Below are positions 10,023 through 19,297 of a DNA stretch of 20,860 bases, in pieces. The DNA comes from a virus, in IMG/VR virus record IMGVR_UViG_3300013094_000343, positions 1 to 20,860 of that record, one strand, 5' to 3'. The notes under the pieces are model-generated. The model worked only from the letters and a program-made list of their open reading frames with translations. It had not been told where the DNA came from and searched no databases. A program made the position numbers and the translations under genes. Every line of letters begins with the position of its first letter. Position 1 is the first letter of the stretch.

Positions 10023-13000
10023 TTATCCTGTTTGTAATACGCTAGGTGTAAGTGATGTGATTACAACGATATCTGTTGTGACTGCACAATTTACAAAAAT
10101 CTCATAAGGTGCACTTCTTATTTCATATAAATCACCAAATACTAAGTTTGGATCTTTTGGCACTAATACTACACTACTTACATAATCACCTAATACACTA
10201 TGTAGATATGCACTTAGTTCACTGAAATAAAATGTGTCACCAAAATTCCAATTTTCTATGCTGAAATAATTATTGATTTCACCTAATACGCTTGTAGCAA
10301 TTTCACTATCACTCGCAGTACTACCTGCATTTTTGATTACTTTGATTGTAGCTTGAAGACTTGGATCTGCTTTTGCACCAAACAATGGTTTAAACTGAAC
10401 ACTATTCATTATGATATTATCAGTAAGCATTTTGAAATTGTTTAAGTTGCTGTAAGCAGTTGTTAATTCTTCTAATGTAGGTACATCTGGTTCTGACACA
10501 CTTCCAGTTGTGTCTGTTATATAATTTGTGTAAGCAGTATAATAGCTACTTGTTACCAAATATAAATCAATGATATTTGTAGTCGCAGGATTAATGCGAG
10601 TTGTGTCACCTGATACATGTTGATATTGAAAATATAAACCTTGTCTACCTGTTTTAGCCATATAATTTGTAAGTTGATTGACTGTATACAAATTAACATA
10701 GCTTGGATTTTTTACAGTAGTATAAAAGTTATCTTCAAATGGGGCATAATATATTGTGTTAACTGGAAATTGATATTTAACAAATTCAATATCACTCAAT
10801 GTACCATATTGATATACTATATTGCTTGTAGGTATCATTACATAGCGTGATAGTAAGTTTGCATCTGTGATTTGTTGAAAGAATACAAAGTATTGGTAAT
10901 TGCTATCACCAGTTGTATAGTTGGTTACAGCAGTAAAAATATCTGGGTTGCGAATAACATCAGACAAACTACCGTTCATCGTGCTAACCTCAACGCTATA
11001 GTCATCTGGGTAACCATCGCTCTCAGTAGGTTGACCCACTACATACAATTTAATATCTTTAGGTATTGGACTATTAGCAACAGGCTGACTGTTACTTTTT
11101 AATATGGTGATTGTATCTTGTGCTACTTTTCCACTTAGTGGATCATATATAACTTTTCCCTGATCATATGAAAAACGAACTTCACTAACGCTAGCAAAGT
11201 AATATGCAGTACTATTATATGTAACCAAATAACTATTACCACCTAAACTTTTAAAAGTAACAAATGCATCTGGATTTTCGTATGTGCTTAAGTTCCAACG
11301 AGTAACATTTGCACTAAGCGTGTTATCATATGTTAATGAAAAATTGTTATTCAAGCTAATTTCTGTTATTGCGTTTTGTACAACAGTATTACCAATCACA
11401 TTTGTGAATGAAGGTATAACAGTAGTTATTCTACAACCATTTGGGACATATGTGCTTAATACAACCGGGCCTGTACCATCACTTAATGTTCCGCTACCAT
11501 AATTAGCACCATCACCGATTATCGTTACTACATTAGCCCAAATGTAAAATATATCACTAGGTCCAGGAATACCCTCTACTAACAAGTTGTTTTCATCAAA
11601 ATAATAACCTGCAGGTGCAACAAATCTACATAATGCACCCTCTGTTAAATATTGTCCTCGACCAGACCCATTTACACCTACACCCATTGGGCCACTTTCA
11701 GTAAAGAAATACCCAGTTGTTTGTTCGTTATCTCTAGTTGCCTGATACCAATAATAGATATTACTCAACGAATCAGCAGGGAATGCTACCCATGGATAAT
11801 TTTGAACATAATATTGTTGTGCACGATGTCCACCTAATATGGTTGCTAATTTACCTGTAAAGAAACCAATAATATCACTACTACCATTGGATGTGAAGTT
11901 TACAAATCCTGGTGTATTGTCTACATATAAACCACCATCATCAGCAAAATCATTTGTGCTAGAGTACTTTGCACTTGGATCTAATAAATCATAGTTACGA
12001 CTTACTCCAACACTCACACGATTAAGTGCTTTACTTTTAATAATTGAGTTATATAGGGTAAAAGGAAAACTATTATAGTCTTGTCCATTAACCATACGAT
12101 TTTGTGAATAGAAGTTTTGTGGTGCACGACTCTTTATTTCAGCAAGTGTCTCAGGGGTTTGTGCATTGCTAACAGGTAATTGTAGTGTTAGTGTCAATGA
12201 TATTGTTTCTGTTCTATTGTACTTGCTAATGTAATTAATCTGTACAGTAATGCCACGCATTTCACTTGGATTAATTGTATATGATTGAGCATTGCTCGAT
12301 CTAACCAATGCAACAAATGTGCCAACTGGTATTTCACTAAATACACCATCACCAAATGCATAACTCACTGTATCATTGAATCCAGATATAACACTATACA
12401 CTTTTCTTTTACTACCTATTGTAGTAGTATTCTGTGTGTTATAGATGTTATCTACTTGTGTCCACTGTGTATATGCACCAGTTGTAGGATCTATTTGGAA
12501 TAACCATGTATCAGTATTATTAATACCTGAAATTGTTCCAATTGAAATAACATTGTTTATAGTTTGTTCCGTTACCGTAAATACATATTGTTGCAAACCG
12601 CCTTGCTTGAAATAAGCAAAGAAACCAGTATTGGTGCTTCCATAACCTAACTTGTCATTTCTATATAAGATATTGAATATATTTGTTGGGGCAGGGCCTA
12701 TTTCATATAAACTGTTTGAATTTACACTAGTAACGCTAACACACTCAAAATTCATACTTACATTGTTAATTTTAGCTGAGAATGCACCAACTGGGGTACT
12801 ATTTGGTGGTATACTCAAACTATATTCATCTGTTTTTATGTTTAATAATGTTTGACTGTTTCCGGGACGACCAATGCGTTGTGAGCTTACTAGAGCTGCA
12901 TTTATTACTGTATTGAATTGTTCTTGCCAGTTAGGATTAGCAGGATCATTATATATGATAGCTAAATTACTAAGGTTAATACCATTGATATCTGATACTG

Positions 13001-13382
13001 CTTCTGTTGTTTGTATACTTGTTATCTTTAATAGTCCTTGACCTGCAAGATTTCTTTTAGGGGTGTATCCAACTAAGTTTGCTAATTTAATTACGCTGTC
13101 TCTACGCTGTGCAGTATCAATAAAGTTTTCACGAGTATTTAAATCGTCACGAAAACTCATTGCTTGACCCATGAAAGCCATTAAATCTAGTAATGCTACA
13201 TATTCACTAGATTCAGTATAGTCATTAAATGTTTCAGGATAATAGGCACGCAAGTAATCTACGAATGTTTTTCGTAGGCTTTCAAAGTCGTAGCTTTGAA
13301 AATCAGCTTGGTTGTAGGTCTGATAGATTGCTTTCCAATCATTCACCCCAAATAAATTTGATTGTCTAGAACTTGTTGCCAT
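10023..13382 (-). CDS. gp6: Baseplate wedge protein gp6 (T4-like, baseplate J-related), enlarged
   Basis: A 1,119-residue protein. The N-terminal 110 residues are the clearest gp6 signature: FGVNDWKAIYQTYN, a YLRAYYPETFNDY segment, SEYVALLDLMAFMGQAMSFR, then NTRENFIDTAQRRDSV and LVGYTPKR. A central baseplate-J-like part carries AEIKSRAPQNFYSQNRMVN and DYNSFP (about 410-440). A block VVLSTYVPNGCRITTVIPSF lies near residue 635. The C-terminal domain has ENWNFGDTFYFSELSAYLH and FGDLYEI...EIFVNCAVTTDI. In T4, gp6 (660 residues) dimerises and links neighbouring wedges into the baseplate ring. This version is about 70% longer, mostly by beta-rich sequence in the middle. It follows a shared promoter-like element at 13400-13428, has a purine-rich AGAGAAAA leader just before ATG, and is followed 11 bases later by the giant gene. 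Confidence 0.9.
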   Translation of the reverse strand: MATSSRQSNLFGVNDWKAIYQTYNQADFQSYDFESLRKTFVDYLRAYYPETFNDYTESSEYVALLDLMAFMGQAMSFRDDLNTRENFIDTAQRRDSVIKLANLVGYTPKRNLAGQGLLKITSIQTTEAVSDINGINLSNLAIIYNDPANPNWQEQFNTVINAALVSSQRIGRPGNSQTLLNIKTDEYSLSIPPNSTPVGAFSAKINNVSMNFECVSVTSVNSNSLYEIGPAPTNIFNILYRNDKLGYGSTNTGFFAYFKQGGLQQYVFTVTEQTINNVISIGTISGINNTDTWLFQIDPTTGAYTQWTQVDNIYNTQNTTTIGSKRKVYSVISGFNDTVSYAFGDGVFSEIPVGTFVALVRSSNAQSYTINPSEMRGITVQINYISKYNRTETISLTLTLQLPVSNAQTPETLAEIKSRAPQNFYSQNRMVNGQDYNSFPFTLYNSIIKSKALNRVSVGVSRNYDLLDPSAKYSSTNDFADDGGLYVDNTPGFVNFTSNGSSDIIGFFTGKLATILGGHRAQQYYVQNYPWVAFPADSLSNIYYWYQATRDNEQTTGYFFTESGPMGVGVNGSGRGQYLTEGALCRFVAPAGYYFDENNLLVEGIPGPSDIFYIWANVVTIIGDGANYGSGTLSDGTGPVVLSTYVPNGCRITTVIPSFTNVIGNTVVQNAITEISLNNNFSLTYDNTLSANVTRWNLSTYENPDAFVTFKSLGGNSYLVTYNSTAYYFASVSEVRFSYDQGKVIYDPLSGKVAQDTITILKSNSQPVANSPIPKDIKLYVVGQPTESDGYPDDYSVEVSTMNGSLSDVIRNPDIFTAVTNYTTGDSNYQYFVFFQQITDANLLSRYVMIPTSNIVYQYGTLSDIEFVKYQFPVNTIYYAPFEDNFYTTVKNPSYVNLYTVNQLTNYMAKTGRQGLYFQYQHVSGDTTRINPATTNIIDLYLVTSSYYTAYTNYITDTTGSVSEPDVPTLEELTTAYSNLNNFKMLTDNIIMNSVQFKPLFGAKADPSLQATIKVIKNAGSTASDSEIATSVLGEINNYFSIENWNFGDTFYFSELSAYLHSVLGDYVSSVVLVPKDPNLVFGDLYEIRSAPYEIFVNCAVTTDIVVITSLTPSVLQTG

Positions 13383-13399
13383 ATTTTTTCTCTATATTA

Positions 13400-13428
13400 T
13401 ATTTATCGTATCAAAAATCACGGTTTTT
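13400..13428 (-). promoter_or_regulatory. Late-promoter-like element upstream of gp6
   Basis: On the minus strand: A5, two variable bases (CC), GTGATTTTT, five variable bases (GATAC), then GATAAATA. The octamer differs from the T4 late promoter TATAAATA at one base and ends 17 bases before the gp6 ATG, a typical T4-late spacing. All fixed blocks recur with the same spacing at 20735-20763, upstream of the gp48-like gene. This is one of only two sizeable gaps between the minus-strand genes or at their right-hand border, which supports a real control site. Confidence 0.6.
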
Positions 13429-13431
13429 GAT
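13410..13431 (-). other. Perfect 8-bp hairpin between gp25 and gp6
   Basis: ATCAAAAA and TTTTTGAT are perfect complements around a 6-base loop (CCGTGA). The structure starts at the last base of the gp25 stop codon and overlaps the upstream half of the promoter-like element. The stem is A/T-rich without a following U-tract, so it is a poor intrinsic terminator. A regulatory or mRNA 3'-end-stabilising role is possible. The gp48-side copy has a shorter hairpin with the same A5/T5 core and a 6-base loop. Confidence 0.45.
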
Positions 13432-13892
13432 TAAGATGATACTACGTTTGCAGTACTAGACTTTTGATCAAAATAAACTGATAACGTGGTTGGATTTAAA
13501 AATGGATTAATTGCTAGTTCAAGATTGACAATCATTCCGGTGTCAGTTGAGGTAAGGTTTATGCTATTTAATATAATTCTTGGATCTAAACTAGCCATAC
13601 GCTTTAACTCGGTAGTTACTGCTAGTCTATTATCTACTGTATTTGGTTCAAATATATAACTGTATATATTGGTACCATAATCAGGGCGTCCAGGAAGTGT
13701 ACCTTGCTGGATATTCAAACTGTTTATAAAGTCTTGTAATACAATGTCATAGTCTATTGTTCTATATTTGTTGCCATAACGAACTGATGTTCCTTGATTT
13801 GTATTTCCTATTGTATCTACAAAACCTGTTTGATATCCATTGTTTATAACATTATCGACATGTTGTGTACTGAAACCTATATATGTAGCCAT
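13431..13892 (-). CDS. gp25: Baseplate wedge protein gp25 (GPW/gp25 family)
   Basis: A 153-residue protein, near the T4 gp25 size (132). The family signature is clear: the IVLQDFINSLNIQQGTLPGR approach, PDYGTNIYSYIFEP at about 70-83, VTTELKRMASLDPRI at about 92-106, then LELAINPF and a final beta strand before a short polar tail. gp25 belongs to the conserved sheath-initiator/wedge family shared by contractile phage tails and type VI secretion (TssE); it holds the wedge to the first sheath ring. The start at 13892 is set by a strong AAGGAA ribosome site five bases upstream. It lies 12 bases after the gp5-like stop, in the same transcription unit, and directly before gp6 as in T4. Confidence 0.92.
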   Translation of the reverse strand: MATYIGFSTQHVDNVINNGYQTGFVDTIGNTNQGTSVRYGNKYRTIDYDIVLQDFINSLNIQQGTLPGRPDYGTNIYSYIFEPNTVDNRLAVTTELKRMASLDPRIILNSINLTSTDTGMIVNLELAINPFLNPTTLSVYFDQKSSTANVVSS

Positions 13893-13897
13893 AAAAT

Positions 13898-13903
13898 TTC
13901 CTT
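13898..13903 (-). promoter_or_regulatory. Strong ribosome binding site of gp25
   Basis: AAGGAA, followed by TTTT and an A before ATG at 13892. It is the best Shine-Dalgarno match among the minus-strand starts here and fixes the gp25 start. Confidence 0.7.
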
Positions 13904-13904
13904 A

Positions 13905-16622
13905 TTAAGTAATGTCCAATGGGGGTATTCTATTGTCACCCCCTAATAGTTTCTTAGACTGTGATACTAATCCAGATTGATCGACTGTGTTACTAGCTAC
14001 AACTGGTAATTTAACATCTAGTGTTCCACTAGATAAAGCATTTACTTTTCCTAATAATGCATTAGAATCAGCAAGACTTAACCCTGCCGTTGCAAGATTT
14101 GTTATACTCTTAGTTCCTTGTCCCGTTAATGCATTTAGTGATGCAGCGCCACCTGATACTGCATTAGCTATTCCATTTAATTGTGATGCACCTGGCGTAG
14201 AAGCTATTGCAGTTGAAGCAGCATTATCAACTAAATTAGTAAGACCACTAGCACCTCCGGGTAGATTATTTAATCCACTAGCGGATGCTGCCTGATCTAA
14301 ACCTGATGATGCAGCAGTGCCTATTGAGCTTAAGTCTTGTGGTACATTTGCAGTGAGAGGTTTAAACTTTGCAATGATATTTGAAAATAAATTTGACGCC
14401 GTGCTTGTGAATTTTGATGCTATATCAATACCACCTAAATTACTAAATGCTTGCATTGTTTTATCTACCAATGCACCGGCATAATTACCTGCTGCCAGTA
14501 AATTTAACACAGAACTTACTGCAGGAGAGGGTACTGCATTTAATGCACTTGTTGCACTTGTTGCATCTATTTTTCCTAAATTACCACCTACTGCTTTTAA
14601 TGTATTACCAACACCTGCAATCGCACCGCTCATTATTAAACCACCTGTTTGAGCGGCACTTTCATTTCCAGTAATTGCACCAAGATTGGTTAAGTTTTGT
14701 TGTGAGTTTTGTAATAAGGTATTGACACAACTTGCTTGTGATGCAGTATCATTAATAAACTGATTTACATTTGTAATGCCATTTTTACCAGTAAAAATTG
14801 CATTAGGCATACTATCTGCTAAAGATTTACCACTATTCAAACATTGTTGTACTGCTGAACTAGAACCTGGCTTAATAAATCCTGCATCATCTAAGTGTTG
14901 AGGTGATAAACCATATGCCCCAATAACACCGGTACCATTTACAACACCTGCTCCTGCTTTGGCTGCATCGGCTAAAGGACCTGACTGTGCATTGACTGCT
15001 ACTTGACTTGCCATACTTCTAGAGGTTGCAGTATCTAGTGTACCTGGTCCTCCGTTAACAGATGGGGAGGTTGCTGCAATTGCAGGCGATGTTACTGCAT
15101 TTGGAGTTGCAGGTGCACTATTATTTGCGGCTTGTACACTACTACTAGGTGGGCTAGGAAATGCACTACTAGAATCTTGATTTACTTTTACATCTACTCC
15201 CATATTGGCATAAGACCAAGGGCTATGCGCAGGTGCTCTAGAAACTATACTAGACAATTTACCAGGTGCCGCGGCCCAACCAACACTATCACTAAACAAT
15301 GTATCAGGGTGTTGTACGATAGGAAGTTGTTTTACTTCGGCAGGTGTTAATGCAGGGTCACCGCTATTAAGCTTAACATTTTTGCCATCTAATACTACCG
15401 CAGAGTTTTTACTTTTTATACCAAATTCTCCGGTTGTAGCAATAGACATTTTGCTTTCAGTCTTTAGTGTATGCTCACCCTTAACATATCCTCTATATGT
15501 TGTCCCCACAAAACTAGATGTTTCTTTAAGACTTTCAGTTCTAAAATTCTCTCCACTTATATTGACATCCTTAAGAGCCTTAATATTAACATTTCTATCT
15601 GCATGTAAGTTCAAATCACCCTGAGTACGAATGTTTACGCTATTCATAGCGTACATATCAATCGTACCTTCTTTACCTAATTCAATATAACTTTTACCAT
15701 TAGCATGAATAATGAACAATGTTTGTGCTTTATCATTCATCATAATCATATGACCAGTAGCAGTACGCATCCTCATTAGTTGATCTTTGCCGGTCACATC
15801 ACCATCATCCATTACAAATGTGTGACCTCCCAATCTACCTATGATTTTAAACTTATCATCAGGAGTTGAAGAATCACTAATTGCTGCTTGAATAGTATCA
15901 TTTGTATAACCACCTTTGTATATTGGTCTGCCGGGTGTGCTTATTCCAAATACATGACTAGGACTTTCACGAGTACTACTACTAGAAATTGTGCCGCGAT
16001 CTTGGTCACGAATCAATCCTTGCTTGTTTAATATTGCTGCCTGATAACTATGCACCGTTCTTGGTTGGTCTGATAGTTTAGGATTTTTACTATGTTCAGG
16101 ATTAGCATTATTGATTTCACTAACAGGTAGAGTTTTTGCACCACCGTAACTACTTGCTTCACCACCATTTGCAATAATTTTGCTACTACTACCTATAGCA
16201 GGAACCATTTGTGTTATGCCTGGTTTAGGCAAACTGCCTATATAGTAGCCTTGACTGGGATCACCATTTAAAAATACACATATCACTTCAGTATTGATAT
16301 CAGGTGGGGTCATCCACATACCATAACTATTTGGATTACCTACAAATTTACCATCATCTGATGTACTACTTGTATTCGTTGTGTACCCAAAGAAAGGGCT
16401 CATATAGTTTACTGAGGTCCAGTATGCAGGGTTATCCTGATCTAGACCACTATCCTGTCTTATCAAGTAAACATCTATTTTACCTGAGTGTGCTGGGTCT
16501 ACATTATTTTTAACTATACCAATAACTGCACTAGGTATAGGTGTAGCACCTCCTCTAGTATCTTTATTACTACTAAAGCTACCAAATGTTTTTATGACAT
16601 TATCGTTACTATTATATCCCAT
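13905..16622 (-). CDS. gp5: gp5-like baseplate hub / central spike protein (OB-fold + beta-helix + lysozyme-like segment)
   Basis: A 905-residue protein. Residues about 30-135 form an OB-fold-like N-domain (AVIGIVKNNVDPAHSGKIDV, WTSVNYMSPFFG, MWMTPPDINTEVICVFLNGD, YYIGSLP), as in T4 gp5 and VgrG. Residues about 260-420 look like the intertwined beta-helix: GGHTFVMDDG, TATGHMIMMND, then short repeating strands such as VNIRTQGDLNLHADRNVNIK. Unlike T4 gp5, no lysozyme domain lies between these parts. Instead, after the helix, residues about 560-675 contain GAYGLSPQHLDDAGFIKPG and FTGKNGITNVNQFI, resembling a lysozyme-like tail domain, with no obvious catalytic Glu before it. The last ~230 residues are Ala/Ser/Gly/Asn-rich. 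In the virion it should form the membrane-piercing spike at the tail tip. It sits 11 bases after the LysM gene and 12 before gp25. Confidence 0.8.
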   Translation of the reverse strand: MGYNSNDNVIKTFGSFSSNKDTRGGATPIPSAVIGIVKNNVDPAHSGKIDVYLIRQDSGLDQDNPAYWTSVNYMSPFFGYTTNTSSTSDDGKFVGNPNSYGMWMTPPDINTEVICVFLNGDPSQGYYIGSLPKPGITQMVPAIGSSSKIIANGGEASSYGGAKTLPVSEINNANPEHSKNPKLSDQPRTVHSYQAAILNKQGLIRDQDRGTISSSSTRESPSHVFGISTPGRPIYKGGYTNDTIQAAISDSSTPDDKFKIIGRLGGHTFVMDDGDVTGKDQLMRMRTATGHMIMMNDKAQTLFIIHANGKSYIELGKEGTIDMYAMNSVNIRTQGDLNLHADRNVNIKALKDVNISGENFRTESLKETSSFVGTTYRGYVKGEHTLKTESKMSIATTGEFGIKSKNSAVVLDGKNVKLNSGDPALTPAEVKQLPIVQHPDTLFSDSVGWAAAPGKLSSIVSRAPAHSPWSYANMGVDVKVNQDSSSAFPSPPSSSVQAANNSAPATPNAVTSPAIAATSPSVNGGPGTLDTATSRSMASQVAVNAQSGPLADAAKAGAGVVNGTGVIGAYGLSPQHLDDAGFIKPGSSSAVQQCLNSGKSLADSMPNAIFTGKNGITNVNQFINDTASQASCVNTLLQNSQQNLTNLGAITGNESAAQTGGLIMSGAIAGVGNTLKAVGGNLGKIDATSATSALNAVPSPAVSSVLNLLAAGNYAGALVDKTMQAFSNLGGIDIASKFTSTASNLFSNIIAKFKPLTANVPQDLSSIGTAASSGLDQAASASGLNNLPGGASGLTNLVDNAASTAIASTPGASQLNGIANAVSGGAASLNALTGQGTKSITNLATAGLSLADSNALLGKVNALSSGTLDVKLPVVASNTVDQSGLVSQSKKLLGGDNRIPPLDIT

Positions 16623-16633
16623 ATTATATCTAC

Positions 16634-18985
16634 TTAATTATTAGCTTCAGCCGTTGCTGGCGGTGGTGTCACATTGGTTGGGTTTGAAGTATTACTGCCT
16701 GAAGTATTATTTGCGTTTGATGCACTATTAGGATCATCAAAGTTAGGTACTGCAAATTTCATTGTTTGTGTAAAAGTACCTCTACTGAACATACTTGTTA
16801 CTTGCCAAACATTCAATGCAAGACCTTTAATACCTAAACTTTCTGGATAATTGTAGAAGAATATATCATTATCTTTTGCTACATTCAATAACCCAGTATT
16901 ATTGTCATAATCACTTGCGTCCCTAAAATCTATTTCTATGAATATTTGACTTGTTGTTGGGTTAATTGACCAACCATCTTCACCGTAATATTTTTCAGTT
17001 ACCACATCAAATCCTCGTGCAGTACAATTTATCAAGTAATCAGGATCACCTAATATTGTCATCTTTGTTGCTAACTGCGTAGAAGGACCATATAAGAAAG
17101 ATTTTATAGGACCAATGGTTTTTCCAAACCATTGATTCATTCTTCCATGAGCCATTGAATCACTAGATACTACCCCTGCTTGTGTAGTATTATCATTATT
17201 ACTTATAGATCCGTCGCTTTCAGCCATTAAATTGAAATACAATAAATTATAATTTTGTTCAAAACTTAGTATCTCTTTACCTGTACCAGATAGATAAGTG
17301 TGTTGATATCTTTTGTATGGTCCTGGGTATGTATCTTTCTTACCAACATTAAACGACTTAATAAATGGTACATTATGAGGTTGTACTATAAAAGTTATAT
17401 TTGCACTATTTGTTTTTCGTTTATGATCATACTCACCTAAAGTGACTTGAGGGGTAATCATAAACCATTTAAATGATTTGCTGTTTGCACCTGGGTTTGC
17501 AGATCCAGTAGTAGGAGTTCCGTCAGGGTTTATACTATCTTCTTTATAATATTCAGATAAAGCACCAACAATATAATTACTTTGAGTAATTACGGTATCT
17601 ATGACATTGACAATAGGTTGATCATTAACTGCAAGTGTTTTGTTTGTAAACTCTACGGTTAAGGCATTAGCGCTCTTTCGTGTATTACTTTGTGCTGAGT
17701 TTGATACAGTTGATGTAGGTGTATTGTCAGTTGAAACAGTGGTAATGTCCACCATTTTTGCTGTATCAATATTAGAATTAGATGCAAACTTGATATCATA
17801 AGTATCTTTGACTTCATATTTTCCTGTATCCACCAACTCTTGTTGTCTTGCGTTTAATGCCTTTATCAATCCTTTGTCGCCTGTTAACATTTCACCAACA
17901 GTTGATCCATATATAGAAATTTGATTTCCTACAACTCCCCTGAGTCTACCCATTGCCAAAATATCACCAACTAGTTTAGCTCCTATATTATATGTTATCA
18001 TTTTATCATTGAGCTTAAAGTCAAAACTAGATATAGTAATGGGCCAACTTCTTTCTAATGCGGCAGAACTATCAGTAATAGTTGGGTCTTGTGTACTTGT
18101 TTGTTTAACAACATTACCATCTGAATCATAACCATAAAATCTAACAACTAAAAGATATATTGCTTGTAATGCAACAACAGTTTCAGAAATGTTATCTGAA
18201 GGTCTAAACAATGTACTTTTTTGTTGTATTTCTCTTACTGCTTTAACTAAGTTAGTGGAAAACTTAAACCCATGTGGTTCAAAAACTTGAAAACTAAAAT
18301 CAAAAGAATTAACAGGTGAGGTAGTTATCTTTGTATTGACATTGGTTACTATTTTTAAATTATCAATATAGTAATCTAATTCAAATCCATCTGCTCTTGC
18401 AGTTGGACCACTATTATTGATGCCACCACTTTGTACAATTAATTTCCAATCACTAGGTGTATTTGCACCACCTGTTGCATATTGATTATATGATTCAGGA
18501 GTAATGCTATACAAACTAATATTATATGTATAACTAGAAAATTGAGATAGTGGATTGTCTCTTGGTGTTTTTAATTGCGAGGAAGTAGATGAAGATTGCT
18601 GTCCTGCTATATTATTAGGTGCGCTTGTATTATTTTCTGTATTTGGTTGTAAATCAGGTGCGTTATTGGTACTGGTATCAGTAGAGTTTGCATTATTGAT
18701 AGGTTGCACAACAGGCGTTGTTTGATTTGATGTATTATTTACCGGGGTAGTTGCAGGTTGTGCGCTTTCAATCCTAGTTTGCCAAGCAGCTACGATACCA
18801 CTAAGTGTATCTCCTACTTTTACTGTAACAGAACTACCATCAGGTAATACAATAGTTTGTCCAGGTGTTACTTGATGTAAATTATTTAAGTTATTACTGT
18901 TCCCTACTTGTGTAACTAATTGTGAAAATGTTTGCGTAGAACTGATAAATTGAGTAGGGTTTAGATTTAATCCAGAAGTTGCCAT
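16634..18985 (-). CDS. LysM-containing baseplate hub candidate (gp27-like position)
   Basis: A 783-residue protein. Residues about 52-75 (VTVKVGDTLSGIVAAWQ) match the start of a LysM peptidoglycan-binding motif. They are followed by a Thr/Asn/Pro/Gln-rich linker to about 145. The folded body begins with PLSQFSSYTYNISLYSIT and contains SFDFSFQVFEPHGFKFS, a TPQVTLGEYDHKRKTNSANI block (about 511-530), TILGDPDYLINCTARGFD (about 643) and NVWQVTSMFSRGTFTQTMKF near the end. The GDPDYLI element and the strand-rich C-terminus recall tail-hub proteins (gp27/gpD type). I infer that it partners the gp5-like spike protein encoded next. A ribosome site AGGAA lies inside the gp53 3' end; the gene starts three bases after the gp53 stop. 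The hub assignment rests on position and weak motifs, and a wedge or tail-fibre-connecting role is an alternative. Confidence 0.6.
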   Translation of the reverse strand: MATSGLNLNPTQFISSTQTFSQLVTQVGNSNNLNNLHQVTPGQTIVLPDGSSVTVKVGDTLSGIVAAWQTRIESAQPATTPVNNTSNQTTPVVQPINNANSTDTSTNNAPDLQPNTENNTSAPNNIAGQQSSSTSSQLKTPRDNPLSQFSSYTYNISLYSITPESYNQYATGGANTPSDWKLIVQSGGINNSGPTARADGFELDYYIDNLKIVTNVNTKITTSPVNSFDFSFQVFEPHGFKFSTNLVKAVREIQQKSTLFRPSDNISETVVALQAIYLLVVRFYGYDSDGNVVKQTSTQDPTITDSSAALERSWPITISSFDFKLNDKMITYNIGAKLVGDILAMGRLRGVVGNQISIYGSTVGEMLTGDKGLIKALNARQQELVDTGKYEVKDTYDIKFASNSNIDTAKMVDITTVSTDNTPTSTVSNSAQSNTRKSANALTVEFTNKTLAVNDQPIVNVIDTVITQSNYIVGALSEYYKEDSINPDGTPTTGSANPGANSKSFKWFMITPQVTLGEYDHKRKTNSANITFIVQPHNVPFIKSFNVGKKDTYPGPYKRYQHTYLSGTGKEILSFEQNYNLLYFNLMAESDGSISNNDNTTQAGVVSSDSMAHGRMNQWFGKTIGPIKSFLYGPSTQLATKMTILGDPDYLINCTARGFDVVTEKYYGEDGWSINPTTSQIFIEIDFRDASDYDNNTGLLNVAKDNDIFFYNYPESLGIKGLALNVWQVTSMFSRGTFTQTMKFAVPNFDDPNSASNANNTSGSNTSNPTNVTPPPATAEANN

Positions 18986-18988
18986 TGA

Positions 18989-19297
18989 TTATATTCCTAA
19001 TGCAGTTTTTAAGTTTGCGATATCAGGTAAATATATACTAGTTCCTGCAACAAAATCAAATACAGGATCTTTAAGTCTATTTGGATTTCTTTGTGCAAAT
19101 ACCCACCATAACCTACTATCATTATACAAGTCATATGCTAACAAATCAGGTCGTAGATTATATGTTAAGGTTATTTCCCAAAATATATCGGTTGTGTAGT
19201 AAGGTATACTTCTATTCTGCATAACATCTAAGTACATATTGTTTGATGTTAAAGTTGAATAGTATGGGCTAGTAGCCGGATAAACAACATTTGCCAT
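18989..19297 (-). CDS. gp53: Baseplate wedge protein gp53-like
   Basis: A 102-residue protein. It has SPYYSTLTSNNMYLDVMQ, IPYYTTDIFWEI, then the hallmark YNLRPDLLAYDLYNDSRLWW and VFAQRNPNRLKDPVFDF, ending SIYLPDIANLK. The RPDLLAYDLY...WWVFAQRNPN...DP pattern is the gp53 family core. T4 gp53 is 196 residues, so this is a short form containing mainly that core. gp53 joins the baseplate wedge late and is needed for hub-wedge assembly in T4. The start codon shares one base with the stop of the preceding gene (TAATG), implying translational coupling, and an AAGGA ribosome site lies about nine bases upstream. Confidence 0.85.
   Translation of the reverse strand: MANVVYPATSPYYSTLTSNNMYLDVMQNRSIPYYTTDIFWEITLTYNLRPDLLAYDLYNDSRLWWVFAQRNPNRLKDPVFDFVAGTSIYLPDIANLKTALGI

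Noticed and set aside
13410-13431. Intrinsic terminator after gp25
   Set aside because: The stem is A/T-rich with no following U-run, and the structure overlaps a promoter-like element inside the operon.
13987-14295. 102-codon plus-strand open frame
   Set aside because: It lies wholly opposite the Ala/Ser-rich tail of the gp5-like gene, where biased codons leave the other strand open.
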